Origin: Onchocerca volvulus
Lineage: Eukaryota > Nematoda > Chromadorea > Rhabditida > Onchocercidae
Assembly (NCBI GenBank): GCA_000499405.2
Contig: HG738139.1
Coordinates: forward strand, 3,204,976 to 3,268,975
Direction of reading: 5' to 3'
DNA length: 64,000 nt
Both the position numbers and the translations under genes were made by a program. The notes under the pieces were generated by a model, which saw only the letters and a program-made list of their open reading frames with translations, was not told the origin of the DNA and did not search any database. Positions 27,813 to 46,954 of the stretch are shown here, piece by piece. Every line of letters begins with the position of its first letter. The first letter of the stretch is position 1.

Positions 27813-30351
27813 TCATTCAAAAATATCATTTTTGAAGATATTACGACTGAGATAATCAAAGACAGCGGGATGATTGCTCAGTCCATTGAACATTATCCTT
27901 TGCCTACTGTTAAGCGAGGATCGAAGCATGAACATCAACTGCTGGTGGAACAAATCGAATGGACAACCATGTTCTGTTGCCAAACGCACCTGTAAGGTAT
28001 AAATTGTAATTCCAGCAAAGTTTCTTTTTTTTTTTTTTTTTTTTTTTTTGAATATTCCCAAAAATTACAATCAAAATTTCGAAAATTTCTTAGAAGTTTC
28101 ATTATTATTAAGCAAGGAAACATATCTTGAATGATCTCACTAACCACAAATTGCAGAATATGAAAAAAATGGAATAGAGGAAAAAAGAGAAAAAAAAGCA
28201 TACCCAATCAGCAACGCATTGCTTCGGAGTAGAAGTATAACCAGCGAACATAGCTGGATTTTCTAACAAACCATTTGCTGACATTACACCTATAAAATGA
28301 TGATTACTGATTTCTGGTTTTCCTATTATAACTTTTTTCGACATGATATTGGAAGTAAAAAATTTGTAATAATTGAACAAATTATTAATATTTTTGAGAC
28401 TGCGAAAGAATTATCTTGAAATTCATGTGAAAAAGAAACCTGAAAGGACTGAACATGATGTATCTTTGAATTTTTCAATAGAAAAGCGCTAAGAAATCGT
28501 TAATGCAAAAAAAATGACACTGAAGGAATTAAAATTATTTGAAAAAATAAAAGTAAATCGTGCTAGTAGTAATTTTGAACCTAGTTTGGATTAATCCAAC
28601 ATTTGGGAATTGTAAACATATAATAATACATGAATAATAAATAATAATATAGAAGAATCATTCAATAGATGATAATGATTACGGAAATCATAAAAGCTAA
28701 CCGTCAACTCCCGTATATTTCACAACTTGCAATGCTTGTTCATAGCTTTTGATATTTCCATTTGCAATTACTGGGATAGATAGGTTTGATTTGATCAACT
28801 TAATCATATCATAGTCTGCAGGTTCCGATCGCTGTTCAGGTGTCCGTCCGTGTACTGTTATAAATGAAACACCGGCTTTTTCTGCTTGACGACATGTTTC
28901 TAAAGTTAACTGGAGATTCGGTTTTAATCGAATTTTAATGGAAACCTGAAATTCGCATATGTTTGCATATTTGAATAATAAAAACTGCTGATGTTATTTA
29001 TCAAGGAAATTTTTAGTAGACTGATTAACATTACAGTAAAATCTGGTTTCGAAATTCGTCGACGTGTAGTTGCAACGATATCAGCGATTCGAACGGGATC
29101 TGTCAATAAACTGGAGCCATATCCTTCTTTCATAACATCTCTTTGTGGACAACCACAGTTCAGATCAACACCCCGACAATATCTGATTGAGTATAAACAT
29201 TAGTTATAATATATCTCGTACAGTTTGACTTGATCAACTTGATTATATCAAAAGATTAAAGTTTCGACTGTAGTTCAGATGTCCTTATGTGCTATTATAA
29301 AATGAAATATCGGCTAGCTAAAGCATACTTTAAAGAAAGAATATAATGTAATACCTGCTCATAAACATAGCTGCTGTGGAAAATTCCTCTGGCTCGTTGG
29401 TAGCAAATTGCACAATAGTTGGATTGTCACCTGCATAAACTAATCTAGAAAGTAACTCAAGGTGAGTTAACTTCCATCAGCAAACTGAATCCAGAAGTCA
29501 TTGAAAAAAAAAAATCAAATAAGAGAGATCCGAGTGAATGGTAATATTAAATTGAGCTATCAGCAATTTATACTCATTTATTTGTTTGAATACTTTGATA
29601 CTTGAGTATTTTTCATCTTTCACAAACTAAAAGGCAGTTTCGAAATTATTAAAATGAATCAAATAAAACATTGTGAATGTCAAGATGAACCTGGACAAGT
29701 AGTGAATTCTGCAGATCGACACTGTTCGGAAGCAATGAAATGTTTTGCATAAATCATGGGTGTAAATGCAACATCTGCTGAATACAATCGAACTAACATT
29801 CGAAAAGGTAATCTACAAAAAATAAATTACTTCTATCAAATAATGATAATTTCCCGACGACAATTCAGTCCTAATGTTCGTTTAAACTTGAAGTTTCAAC
29901 CACTTAACCTAACCTCTTTTGTAATTTAATTTGGAAAAGTGTATATATAAATTCCTCCGTCTTCAATTTTATCTTGATGTATTTCGACTTCTATTGTGTT
30001 ATGTTATATTTAATATTAGGAACGAAAATTTCGTTCCATTCAGTGGATGGAATAATGCAAAAAATTAGTGAGAAAACAGTGACAATCATCAAAATAATAA
30101 GCGACAAAATTCTCAACAGTAAATTGATGGAACAATTAGAATGGAAGTAAACCTACAAGCACATGTAACTACAGATTTATATTTATTAGAAAGTAAAAAA
30201 TAAGTGAAACGGAAGAAAGAACTTACTTTGAATATCGTACCATTGGTGCAGCGACAAATACAGGAACATCACTATCGGTACATATATTCTTGGTGACATT
30301 CTTTCTTTCATTATTTTCTCCGACTAACAAATCATATAACTGACCTTTCAT
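27813..30351 (-). CDS. DUS4L: tRNA-dihydrouridine synthase, DUS4L type
   Basis: Predicted FMN-dependent enzyme that reduces uridine to dihydrouridine in the tRNA D-loop; the Dus4 family acts at positions 20a/20b. Seven exons join in phase: 30351-30227, 29812-29691, 29430-29355, 29182-29035, 28945-28702, 28289-28204 and 27989-27813, giving 325 aa (human DUS4L is about 317). Visible motifs: VFVAAPMVRYSK near the N-terminus, TPMIYAKHF, DNPTIVQFA, DLNCGCPQR with catalytic Cys119, VSIKIRL at 158-164, VHGRT at 188-192, IPVIANGNI, and DG then VMSANGLLENPAMFAGY, all in family order. The start ATG lies two bases after an acceptor (ATTGCAG, 30356-30354), a typical SL trans-splice arrangement. The gene is divergent from isw-1, with 1.08 kb between start codons. 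The C-terminal helical part (FDLFHQQLMFML..) is present, so the gene looks complete. Confidence 0.95.
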
Positions 30352-31429
30352 TACTGCAATCACAAAATATTCTTTCTAAGAAGATTAAAGCAATTAGCAA
30401 GTCAACGGCAATTACCAAATCATTTCAGAATCCATTATATCTGAAAGTTTATTCAAGCTTATTTTCACATTAACTAAATCCTAAGATAACCTGACATCTA
30501 GACCGATAGCTTGACCTTTAAATCAATACCTTGATCTGTGAACAATAGCTTAATCTCTGAAGCAATAGCTTAATCTTTGCACCGATAATTTGATTTTTAC
30601 ATCAGCAATTTGATTTCCATAGTGATAGTTCAATTTCGATAAACGATAGTTTGAAACAAGTGATTAAAACGGATAGTACCACAAATTTCTTCCATTAGTT
30701 CGAGAATGTTCTACATATATTTAATTGGAATACGTACATTCAAATAACAAACTATCTAAGGTTACCACTATCACTATTATTCGATTATTGAAATATTACA
30801 TCAATTTTATTGAAAATGATATAAAAATTCCCTTGTGCGATGTATACATATATATTATAATATATATATTAGTACATAACAATAATATGAATTGAATAAA
30901 GGATCTAAATCGAATCAAGATTGTCAGATTTTTGAATTCCTAAGAACTCTTGATATCCATGATTTTATCCAATTTTAGGTAATAATTCCAGAATTTTAAT
31001 CAGTTTCGAATATTCTGATTCCCAACAATTCTTAAATATCTCGGTATCTAAACAGCTAGCTAACTCAGGGATGTCGGAACCAAGAATTTCGCTAAATTCA
31101 GATCATAACCGCAGTCTATGGAATTAAAATATTAAGGAACAATAGTTTTCATTGCGACTTCATCAAAGTGATACATCAAATAATGACCGAGTGTGATGTC
31201 GGGTGATTTGAGCTCGAAGAGTTCCGGGGTGGCTGGGGAAGTTGGTGGTTCCGCGGTGTCTCGGGTGGTTCCAGAAATGTCGGAAATGTTGTGAGGTTTG
31301 GGTAATATTAGTTTCTTAGCTTTTGGGATGACTACGTAGAACCCATGGTTTTAGTGAATTGATGCGCCATTATTATCTCTCATAATGCTCGAAAATCGTC
31401 TATTTATATGAAATTATGTGTAGCAGGAT
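30352..31429. other. divergent intergenic region between DUS4L and isw-1
   Basis: This region must hold the promoters of both genes. It contains a degenerate tandem repeat (30500-30660) and, next to isw-1, a GC-richer patch (about 31195-31310) with repeated GGTGGTTCC and GTGTCGG words. No TATA box was recognised. isw-1 begins after an SL-type acceptor, so its true transcription start may lie well upstream. Confidence 0.5.
30500..30660 (+). repeat. degenerate tandem repeat, about 25-bp unit
   Basis: Five to six diverged units built around CAATAGCTTGATCTTTGAA-like words: GATAGCTTGACCTTTAAAT, CAATACCTTGATCTGTGAA, CAATAGCTTAATCTCTGAA, CAATAGCTTAATCTTTGCA, then GATAATTTGATTTTTACAT and CAGCAATTTGATTTCCATA. 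Spacing is 24-28 bases. Confidence 0.75.
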
Positions 31430-39243
<7,814 letters not shown>

Positions 39244-39902
39244 CAAGGATCTGGATAAATTCTTCATTGAATTTTTTGTACTTTGCAATATATAAGGTTG
39301 AACTCACTTGTCTCAGTTGAATTCAATGAATACATTCCTTTGGTATTTTAAAGAAAATCCTAATGAGTGATTACATCATTTTTACCTCGTCTGATGCTTG
39401 TTTCTCTACATTATCTGTACATTAACTTGTAATGTGTCATAAATTTTGAATTCGCGCTTTTCCACACATTTATGTTTGGCACCAGAGATGGCACCATAAC
39501 CATTGCTATACTGATTGCACTCCAATAGCTATGTGAATCAAGATTCATGAAGTTAAATGGTACCGTTTATTCGACCATAAATTAATTGGGATGCGGACAT
39601 TTCCTCCTAAATCGTTCCATGATACAGTTGATCATGTCGCAATGTAAACGGAAGATGTCACCGGAAATTGCTATCTTACTTTGATAGCAATACTGATTTC
39701 TCCGAATAGAATTTTTTTTTATAAAAAAAAAAAGTGCTGGCATCAATCGATATGCTATGTGACCAGTCTGGGAAAAAAAATTATGTTACTCTGATGCATA
39801 ACAATTTTTTCAGTTCACGTATGAAAATGAATTAAAGATTCGTGTTCAAAATAAAGTACTATGTTTTTGTATTTGAAAAAAACTCAAGAGATCTAAAGAA
39901 GT
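39244..39902. other. convergent intergenic region between isw-1 and histone H1
   Basis: Contains the isw-1 3' UTR and a probable polyadenylation signal (AATAAA, 39850-39855). No further gene was seen. Confidence 0.6.
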
Positions 39903-39939
39903 AGCATGACTCATGAAATTTGTGGCCCTTAAGAGGGCC
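39903..39939 (-). terminator. histone H1 3' stem-loop plus downstream element
   Basis: On the minus strand GGCCCTCTTAAGGGCC (39939-39924), followed by ACAA, is the metazoan histone mRNA 3' stem-loop bound by SLBP. Ten bases later comes TGAGTCATGCT (39913-39903), which recurs after every histone stem-loop in this window. It lies 35 bases downstream of the H1 stop. Confidence 0.9.
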
Positions 39940-39974
39940 GTTGGGTTAGGCAATGACATCGTGGACGAAACAGC

Positions 39975-40535
39975 CTACGACGTCATCTTCGGCTTCGAAA
40001 CCTTCGGCTTTGGCTTATTTGCCTTCGGCTTTTGCTTCGGCGATTTCTTTGCAGTTGAGGTTTTCTTCATCCGTGGCTTTTTGGGAGAAGAGGATGCAAC
40101 TTTGCTGCTTTTCTTACTTTCCTTCGATGTCTTCTTTGGCTTGTGCGAATTCTTCTTAGTTTCAACTTTAGTACCAAGCCTGAAGGAACCATTCACACCA
40201 GCACCTTTCGCAAGCGTAAACTTCCCTGACGCTATACCTTTCTTGATGGCAAGTCGAAGTTGAGAATGTACACGTTTACCGTTATCACCCAGTTGGTAAC
40301 GGGTCGAAATATATTTCAGAATTGCCACACGACTTGAGCCTTTACGATCTTTTAAAGCACTAATCGCCTCCTTTATCATTTGAGAGTAGCTCGGATGAGT
40401 CTTCGCTATCTTTTTCCCTTGTTTTTTGGAACGTGCTTTGGGAGTTCCGGGAGTTCCCGATTGCTTCTTCGAAGACTTCGTGGTTAAACCGCCCATTCGT
40501 GCGGGTGAAGGTAATTCGACAGCCGACACTTCCAT
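39975..40535 (-). CDS. linker histone H1
   Basis: Linker histone that binds nucleosome entry/exit DNA and compacts chromatin. It is a single exon of 186 aa. I start at ATG 40535, because the open frame upstream of it has only GTG as a possible start, and GAAATGG is good initiation context downstream of the TATA box. The N-terminal tail is short and basic. The winged-helix globular domain runs about residues 45-120 (THPSYSQMIKEAISALKDRK, then SSRVAILKYISTRY, HSQLRLAIKKG, GVNGSFRLG). The C-terminal tail is Lys/Ser/Pro-rich with SPKK-like repeats, as in H1. Unlike many nematode H1 genes it ends in a histone stem-loop, which suggests replication-dependent expression. It is tail-to-tail with isw-1 and head-to-head with H3. 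Confidence 0.95.
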   Translation of the reverse strand: MEVSAVELPSPARMGGLTTKSSKKQSGTPGTPKARSKKQGKKIAKTHPSYSQMIKEAISALKDRKGSSRVAILKYISTRYQLGDNGKRVHSQLRLAIKKGIASGKFTLAKGAGVNGSFRLGTKVETKKNSHKPKKTSKESKKSSKVASSSPKKPRMKKTSTAKKSPKQKPKANKPKPKVSKPKMTS

Positions 40536-40601
40536 TTCGTCGATATCACAGCAACGCCTCACGGAACAAACAATGCGATGACGCGAAGGAGGACGATTGG
40601 C

Positions 40602-40631
40602 TTTATATATCGATCCATTTTCCCGCCAAAA
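40602..40631 (-). promoter_or_regulatory. H1 promoter: TATA box with E2F-like box
   Basis: On the minus strand TTTTGGCGGGAAAA (40631-40618) sits seven bases upstream of TATATAAAG (40610-40602). TTGGCGGGAAAA matches the classical E2F/DP site and suggests S-phase control. The same word occurs upstream of H3 and in the H2A/H2B promoter. Confidence 0.7.
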
Positions 40632-41392
40632 TGTTTTGCGGGAACCAATAAATTAAATATTTTAATCTGGAATGGAATGATTTTGTAAGGTGTACTTGTC
40701 CTGTACGTGTGGGACACGTATCTCACGTGCCCTAGATGGGAACAGACCTTTCCTTCACTGTACTGAAGTTAGAAGAAAAAAATGCAAATAAAATGCCAAG
40801 TAGTACCATATCAAAACTAATCGATCTCATATGGTACCGCATACCATACACCTGGAATTACATTTTTTCTGATTTTTTCATTTTTAAAATGTAATTCACA
40901 GCAAATACATTAAAATTTTTATGGGCTAAAGTTTTAATCCTTCTGCAAATTTTAGTCTTTTCGAAATTGTTTTTTTGTGGAAATGGCATAAGAGACATGA
41001 AGATTTTAACATTAAATAGCACTAAAAGTTGTCATCTAATGTATGGAACTTACTTTTCATAAATTTTCAATGATTACTTTGAATTGTGCAACTTTAATTT
41101 AATCAATGGAACTTTCGAATCTGGTAGTCTTCCAAAATGATTAATTTATAACTTTTCTTGAATTTTTATTATAAATTACAAATATTTAAATCATTTTTTT
41201 TTGGAATATTTTTAATTTATTTACTTTTCGAGATTTTAATTTATCCTGAAAGATTGTTCAGATTCAGAACACAGATAATAATAAACAATAATATTATACT
41301 CGGTTGGTCCCTCACTATGATTAATAGTCGACGATGGTCCCTCTTTTCAAGAGTCTTCCAAAAGCATCAAAGAAGGGTGGGCCTTCCGAGAA

Positions 41393-41420
41393 TTTTGGCG
41401 GGAAAATGGTGGTGTATAAA
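41393..41420 (+). promoter_or_regulatory. H3 promoter: E2F-like box and TATA box
   Basis: TTTTGGCGGGAAAA (41393-41406) is followed eight bases later by TATAAA (41415-41420), about 60 bases before the start codon. The layout matches the H1 promoter. Confidence 0.75.
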
Positions 41421-41433
41421 AGAGCGTCTCTGA

Positions 41434-41889
<456 letters not shown>

Positions 41890-41925
41890 GTCGGTCTCGT
41901 TTTGCCCGTAGAGCCCAAACCCAAC

Positions 41926-41961
41926 GGCCCTCTTTAGGGCCACAATTCGATGAGTCATGCT
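41926..41961 (+). terminator. histone H3 3' stem-loop plus downstream element
   Basis: GGCCCTCTTTAGGGCC (41926-41941) followed by ACAA is the histone stem-loop. Nine bases after the stem comes TGAGTCATGCT (41951-41961). No AATAAA was seen soon after, unlike the H2B and H4 genes. Confidence 0.93.
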
Positions 41962-44450
41962 ATCAAAGGATCTTATAAGTTTCCCATATTGATAAATGTT
42001 GTTTGAAATGTTGTCTAACACTTTATATGTTTAGTACTTCACGCTCTTCAACTTCTCACACAAGCAATTATGTAGTGGTGTGGACATTTTTTGGACTGAG
42101 CTGGCAGTCAGTGTGTGCCTGATAGACACATGGAATATTGATCGTTTTCAGTGATAGGAAAAATGTTAGTATCTGCATAGTGGTCATGCGAAATATCGGT
42201 TCCTTTATGAATGGATGACACTAGCATACACACTTGGGGGGGACTGAGCTATCTTTCAATTTTAACTCAATGGTTTGGCAAGACGCTGGTCCATCTGATG
42301 TCTGCTGTTTGTCGGACTTTTTGAGCGGGTAAATATGCACGGGAAGGCTGATGAAGTTGTTAGAGCATAGATAGTTACAATCTAGAAAGGAAGATCCAAA
42401 GTAAGTATGAATCACGAAATCATCTATTCATAATGTCAGCGAGGGGTCGGAAATTCAGTGCTTCGATCCGTATACTTTTTGAGCTATAGAAGATACAAGG
42501 AATGATTTCGTACATATCAGATTCGGTCTTTTTCAGATGCGAAGCTATGTTGCTGTTACAAACTTTCCGTAATTTAGCTTGAAAGTTAAAGATTATATCA
42601 AAAATGCAACAATTACGAAAATGTGATTGTTAAGATTGCAATTTTCAGCAGAAACAAAACAGTGAATAGATTTATTCTTTGATTATTTCAAATATTAGCA
42701 ATTACAGTGAAATTGTACTAATACGATAATGATTAATTGATAAAGATAATGTGGATCATATTACAATTAAACACTATCATATGTTTCCATTACTTCGGCA
42801 CGACTAATAATTTATTGTCGCATTATCTGTCATCAATGAAGTGTAATGCTTCGTCGAGATCTTCCTTGTCCAACAGAACGAAAGATGTGTTGAAAAATTT
42901 ACTAACTTGCAGTCAATATTCATAAATATTTGAGCTTGCTAACATAGCGACACTATATTTATACACTAATACACACACGCATTAATACATTAATTTATAA
43001 ATTGGTAGGGCGAAAGAACTTAAAACTATTCTAAAATTAAATATTTCGATTTCTTACACGTAAAATTAGCTGAGAAATAAACTAGTTGGCGAGTAATAAG
43101 GGAAAATGAAACTATTTCGCTCTGTTGACTGTATTTGATGAGTCGAGCGTTACAGTAAGCAGAATTATATAGGTAATAATGCACTTAAAGTTTTAATTTT
43201 TATATTAAAAAAGGCATTAAGCCAAGTTTGGCTACTTTTGTACGACAAATTATGTGGCGATTCAGTTAATTGATTGACAGTGGAATAAACACTTATTTTC
43301 GCATTGCCATTGGAATATTAGGTTCAATTTAAGACTCATGCTGACATACAATCAACCTTTGGTTGACTTATTTGATATTAAAAAATTTAACTCGAAATCT
43401 GCACAATATAATGTAGGTGAATTAAATAACGAATTTTTGCAACAGATGTCATTTAAAGTGATGAAAGTTGGTGACAGGAGAGTACATCGAAGCTACTGCG
43501 ACTTTAATTTCAAACTTGTTCCGATTTAAACGTTTAAATTTGAAGAACTCACCCTCTGCTGCTGCACTAATTTCCGTTTCGTTTGTTTTCATAACATTAA
43601 AGATTTTAAAAAGTGATGCTACTATTACTCTTTCGACCCTTGAACTTTCCAAATATTTTTTTGCCAAACATATTTTCCTTGCATGGAACCGAAATTGCAC
43701 GATAAATTGTGCATTTTAAATTTTATTTGTTAATTTTATTAAACTTCATTGAATCACCAAAATTCACAACAGCAGAATAAATGACCCAATCATTTGAGCA
43801 CATCACAAATCACCAAAGAGAAATATTTTTGCAAAAAAGGGGAAAGCTGCTACTATTGACAAACACTTAACTGTTCGAAACATAAAAAGATTATTACAAG
43901 CAGTTTATAACTTTATACCATCCCCATGCAGTTCTGTCAACAAATGTAGATTCTCTTGTTCGTAATTTATGAATTGTTCATGCCAAAATTCTGATAAGTT
44001 CCTAATGATTTGGAGTAAACAACGGACACAGTTGTCCATCCCCATCAATATTCAAGTGGAATGATGTGAAAGTTATAGTGTAGAGTAACTTCGAATGAAC
44101 CCACTTTATACAGGCAAAAAGCAGCAAGAGGTAAATAAATATACAAACGATGAAGCGATATTACTGCTTATCACATCGATTTATGAACATTCATTGCATT
44201 GAATATTCTCATAGAAAATATCTAAATGCATCAATTTGAAGTGGTTTGTCATAGCTGACCTACATCAGTTTGCATAATTGAAACACTTCGATAACTCTTT
44301 CCGTACCATTACTTCATCCTACCCTAGAAAGTACTTCAAACATGATGTTAAGAGAGAAATGATTCAATGTTAATGAAATGTGATAAGCAGCCTTAATAAA
44401 ACCAACCACCCAATAGATTGCCGATATCAAAAAATAGATCACTTAGGTAG
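41962..44450. other. intergenic region between H3 and H2A, no gene seen
   Basis: About 2.5 kb between two convergent histone genes. Frames of 60-85 codons occur, but two overlap each other on opposite strands around 43449-43719 and none has a recognisable family, a histone-like promoter or a stem-loop. Confidence 0.5.
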
Positions 44451-44486
44451 AGCATAATTCATAGATTTGTGGCCCTAAAGAGGGCC
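44451..44486 (-). terminator. histone H2A 3' stem-loop plus downstream element
   Basis: On the minus strand GGCCCTCTTTAGGGCC (44486-44471) is followed nine bases later by TGAATTATGCT (44461-44451), the most diverged copy of the shared downstream element. Confidence 0.9.
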
Positions 44487-44511
44487 GTTGGGTTAAAGCA
44501 CAAGAACAGCC

Positions 44512-44892
44512 TTAAGCCTTCTCAGCAGTTTTCTTCGGGAGAAGTACCGCCTGAATATTAGGCAGTACACCGCCTTGGGAAATGGTCACACCGGCGAGCA
44601 ATTTGTTCAACTCCTCATCGTTGCGAACCGCCAACTGCAAGTGCCGCGGGTTGATACGTGTCTTCTTGTTGTCACGTGCAGCATTACCAGCCAACTCCAA
44701 TACTTCCGCAGCGAGGTATTCCAGGACTGCAGCCAAATATACTGGAGCACCTGCACCAATACGTTCAGCGTAGTTGCCCTTTCTCAGTTTGCGATGGATA
44801 CGGCCTACAGGAAACTGAAGACCAGCACGCGATGACCTCGACTTGATCTTGCCGGAAGACTTAGCTTTCCCACCTTTACCACGTCCAGACAT
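44512..44892 (-). CDS. histone H2A
   Basis: Core histone, 126 aa, no introns. [10 protein letters not shown] start, [61 protein letters not shown] and [14 protein letters not shown] are all present. There is no H2A.Z or H2A.X signature. Compared with the usual sequence, it reads [20 protein letters not shown] where Caenorhabditis H2A has [20 protein letters not shown], and N replaces A after KKTRI. These changes are on the first helix and loop and may be lineage-specific. It shares a 259-bp divergent promoter with H2B, giving balanced H2A-H2B output. Confidence 0.97.
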   Translation of the reverse strand: MSGRGKGGKAKSSGKIKSRSSRAGLQFPVGRIHRKLRKGNYAERIGAGAPVYLAAVLEYLAAEVLELAGNAARDNKKTRINPRHLQLAVRNDEELNKLLAGVTISQGGVLPNIQAVLLPKKTAEKA

Positions 44893-45151
44893 TATGCGCT
44901 AATTCGCTCCTGAAGACAATGAAGACTGAAATGAAATGATAGATTCGTTTCTCTCGGCCTTATTTATACTCTTCATCGAGTTGAGCCAACAGTTAAGCCA
45001 CGCCCAACTATCTGCTGATTTGGCGGGAAAAGTAGGCGTGGCCTAAGTCATTGGCGCTCACGATGAAGAATATAAATAGCCAGCGGAATGAACGACCAAC
45101 ACAACAGTTGTTGCTATTTTATTGAGCAGTGGATCTCGTTATTAAGGAGCG
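44893..45151. promoter_or_regulatory. bidirectional H2A/H2B promoter
   Basis: The two halves mirror each other. On the minus side: GGCGTGGC (complement of 44997-45004), then CGATGAAGAGTATAAATA (TATA near 44960-44970). On the plus side: GGCGTGGC (45035-45042), then CGATGAAGAATATAAATA (TATA 45071-45077). Between them lies one E2F-like TTTGGCGGGAAAA (45019-45031). The E2F-like box therefore serves both genes while each gene has its own GGCGTGGC and TATA. Confidence 0.8.
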
Positions 45152-45520
45152 ATGCCACCGAAACCGTCAGCAAAAGGAGCAAAGAAAGCGGCCAAGTCGC
45201 ACAAGCCGCGAAGTGGTGACAAGAAACGACGAGCCCGGCGAAAGGAGTCTTATTCGGCTTACATTTATCGAGTCCTGAAGCAGGTACATCCTGATACGGG
45301 CATCTCCTCGAAGGCTATGTCAATCATGAATTCCTTCGTGAACGATGTCTTCGAACGTATTGCCGCTGAAGCAAGTCGCTTGGCCCATTATAACAAGCGT
45401 TCTACCATTTCCTCTCGGGAGATTCAGACAGCTGTGCGACTTATCCTTCCTGGCGAGTTGGCTAAGCATGCTGTTTCGGAAGGTACAAAAGCGGTTACGA
45501 AGTATACGAGCTCGAAGTAA
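45152..45520 (+). CDS. histone H2B, copy 1
   Basis: Core histone, 122 aa, no introns. A short Lys/Pro/Ala tail ([20 protein letters not shown]) leads to the conserved core: [80 protein letters not shown] and the C-terminal [19 protein letters not shown]. Lys120 of the mammalian protein (ubiquitination site) corresponds to the Lys in TKAVTKY. It shares its promoter with H2A. The protein is identical to copy 2. A stem-loop lies 25 bases after the stop, and an AATAAA (45677-45682) is present further on. Confidence 0.98.
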   Translation: MPPKPSAKGAKKAAKSHKPRSGDKKRRARRKESYSAYIYRVLKQVHPDTGISSKAMSIMNSFVNDVFERIAAEASRLAHYNKRSTISSREIQTAVRLILPGELAKHAVSEGTKAVTKYTSSK

Positions 45521-45545
45521 GCGCTTAGCTCAGCCTAAACCCAAC

Positions 45546-45581
45546 GGCCCTCTTTAGGGCCACAATTTGATGAGTCATGCT
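45546..45581 (+). terminator. H2B copy 1 stem-loop plus downstream element
   Basis: GGCCCTCTTTAGGGCC at 45546-45561, then nine bases, then TGAGTCATGCT at 45571-45581. AATAAA at 45677-45682 may allow a second, polyadenylated 3' end. Confidence 0.93.
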
Positions 45582-46385
45582 ACCTTTAGAGATTTTTCAT
45601 GCTTATAGTAGTATATATATTTTGATTAATGTTTTAATGAAGCTTGGTGTTTGTAATGAATTGATGTATTATTGGAAATAAAAGTGATATTAGTCTTTGT
45701 ATTTGCTGAAATGAGATCGCGGTTAAGGATGGTGTAATAGTGGTTTGTTCGGAGTGATCTAAGGCGCTGAAGGTTTCGAGACGGGATACACTAGATCGGA
45801 CATATGCTTTATAGTAGAAATAAAAATTCCTTAATATAACTATTGGAGGAGAGCCTAGGGAGGGGATATGGAGAGCATAGCAAAGCCAGAGGTCAGGAAC
45901 ACATAAAAATAGGATATTTGGAAAAACATTTTCCTCTAAGCTACAATTTTGTTGGTTATATACATATAATCAGATTTTTTTTTTGGGATTCCGGAAATTT
46001 GTCTTTGAGATCGGGCTGGGCTGATCAGTCCTTTATATTTGGTACTTCCTTACAATGCCTGAACCTGTGTTATATAGATGTGAGGGAATCCTTCAAAATT
46101 ATGAAGGAAATAAACCGAAAAGAGCCAGAAGGACGAACATAATGCCTCGGTTTTCATTCCCATCAAAAGAAAGAATTAATGGTCATTTTCCTTGCTTCTC
46201 TTTACATTGTTAGCACTATGATTAAGCTACTAATACGATATCAATCTTTAGTAGCTAGCAATTGTTTACTCATAGCAATGGATGTTAGTTTGTAACGACA
46301 AGTCATATGACGAATCGAAATCCTTAAAATGCTGCTAACAGATGTAACAACAAATTATTCCGTTTAATGTAGAAAGTATTCAACN

Positions 46386-46480
46386 CTGCTGATTTGGCGG
46401 GAAAAGTAGGCGTGGCCTAAGTCATTGGCGCTCACGATGAAGAATATAAATAGCCAGCGGAATAGAGCGACCATCAGACC
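46386..46480 (+). promoter_or_regulatory. half-promoter of H2B copy 2
   Basis: An exact copy of 45012 onward: E2F-like TTTGGCGGGAAAA (46393-46405), GGCGTGGC (46409-46416) and TATAAAT (46445-46451). The H2A-facing half was not copied. The block begins one base after the ambiguous base at 46385. Confidence 0.8.
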
Positions 46481-46524
46481 AATTGTTGTAACTTCACTGA
46501 GTTAGACCTTGTCGTCAAGGAGCG

Positions 46525-46893
46525 ATGCCACCGAAACCGTCAGCAAAAGGAGCAAAGAAAGCGGCCAAGTCGCACAAGCCGCGAAGTGGTGACAAGAAAC
46601 GACGAGCCCGGCGAAAGGAGTCTTATTCGGCTTACATTTATCGAGTCCTGAAGCAGGTACATCCTGATACGGGCATCTCCTCGAAGGCTATGTCAATCAT
46701 GAATTCCTTCGTGAACGATGTCTTCGAACGTATTGCCGCTGAAGCAAGTCGCTTGGCCCATTATAACAAGCGTTCTACCATTTCCTCTCGGGAAATTCAG
46801 ACAGCTGTGCGACTTATCCTTCCTGGCGAGTTGGCTAAGCATGCTGTTTCGGAAGGTACAAAAGCGGTTACGAAGTATACGAGCTCAAAGTAA
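46525..46893 (+). CDS. histone H2B, copy 2
   Basis: A second H2B whose 122-aa product is identical to copy 1. The coding DNA differs by only a few synonymous bases (for example GGGAAATTC for GGGAGATTC), while the 5' UTR between TATA and ATG is substantially different. This mosaic pattern suggests recent duplication or gene conversion limited to promoter and coding sequence. It has its own stem-loop and an AATAAA at 47048-47053. No H2A partner accompanies it, so it would raise H2B dosage relative to H2A if expressed. Confidence 0.97.
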   Translation: MPPKPSAKGAKKAAKSHKPRSGDKKRRARRKESYSAYIYRVLKQVHPDTGISSKAMSIMNSFVNDVFERIAAEASRLAHYNKRSTISSREIQTAVRLILPGELAKHAVSEGTKAVTKYTSSK

Positions 46894-46918
46894 TCGCTTG
46901 GCTCAGCCTAAACCCAAC

Positions 46919-46954
46919 GGCCCTCTTTAGGGCCACAATTTGATGAGTCATGCT
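46919..46954 (+). terminator. H2B copy 2 stem-loop plus downstream element
   Basis: GGCCCTCTTTAGGGCC at 46919-46934, nine bases, then TGAGTCATGCT at 46944-46954. AATAAA at 47048-47053. Confidence 0.93.

Noticed and set aside
41985..42420. Possible exon-like GC patch downstream of H3
   Set aside because: No splice sites or coherent frame; treated as ordinary flank.
43449..43719. Overlapping 83-codon frames on opposite strands
   Set aside because: Neither has a family match, and both cannot be real; probably chance.
45843..46142. 99-codon open frame between the two H2B genes
   Set aside because: The matching part of the second H2B unit has indels and stops, so it is not maintained as coding.
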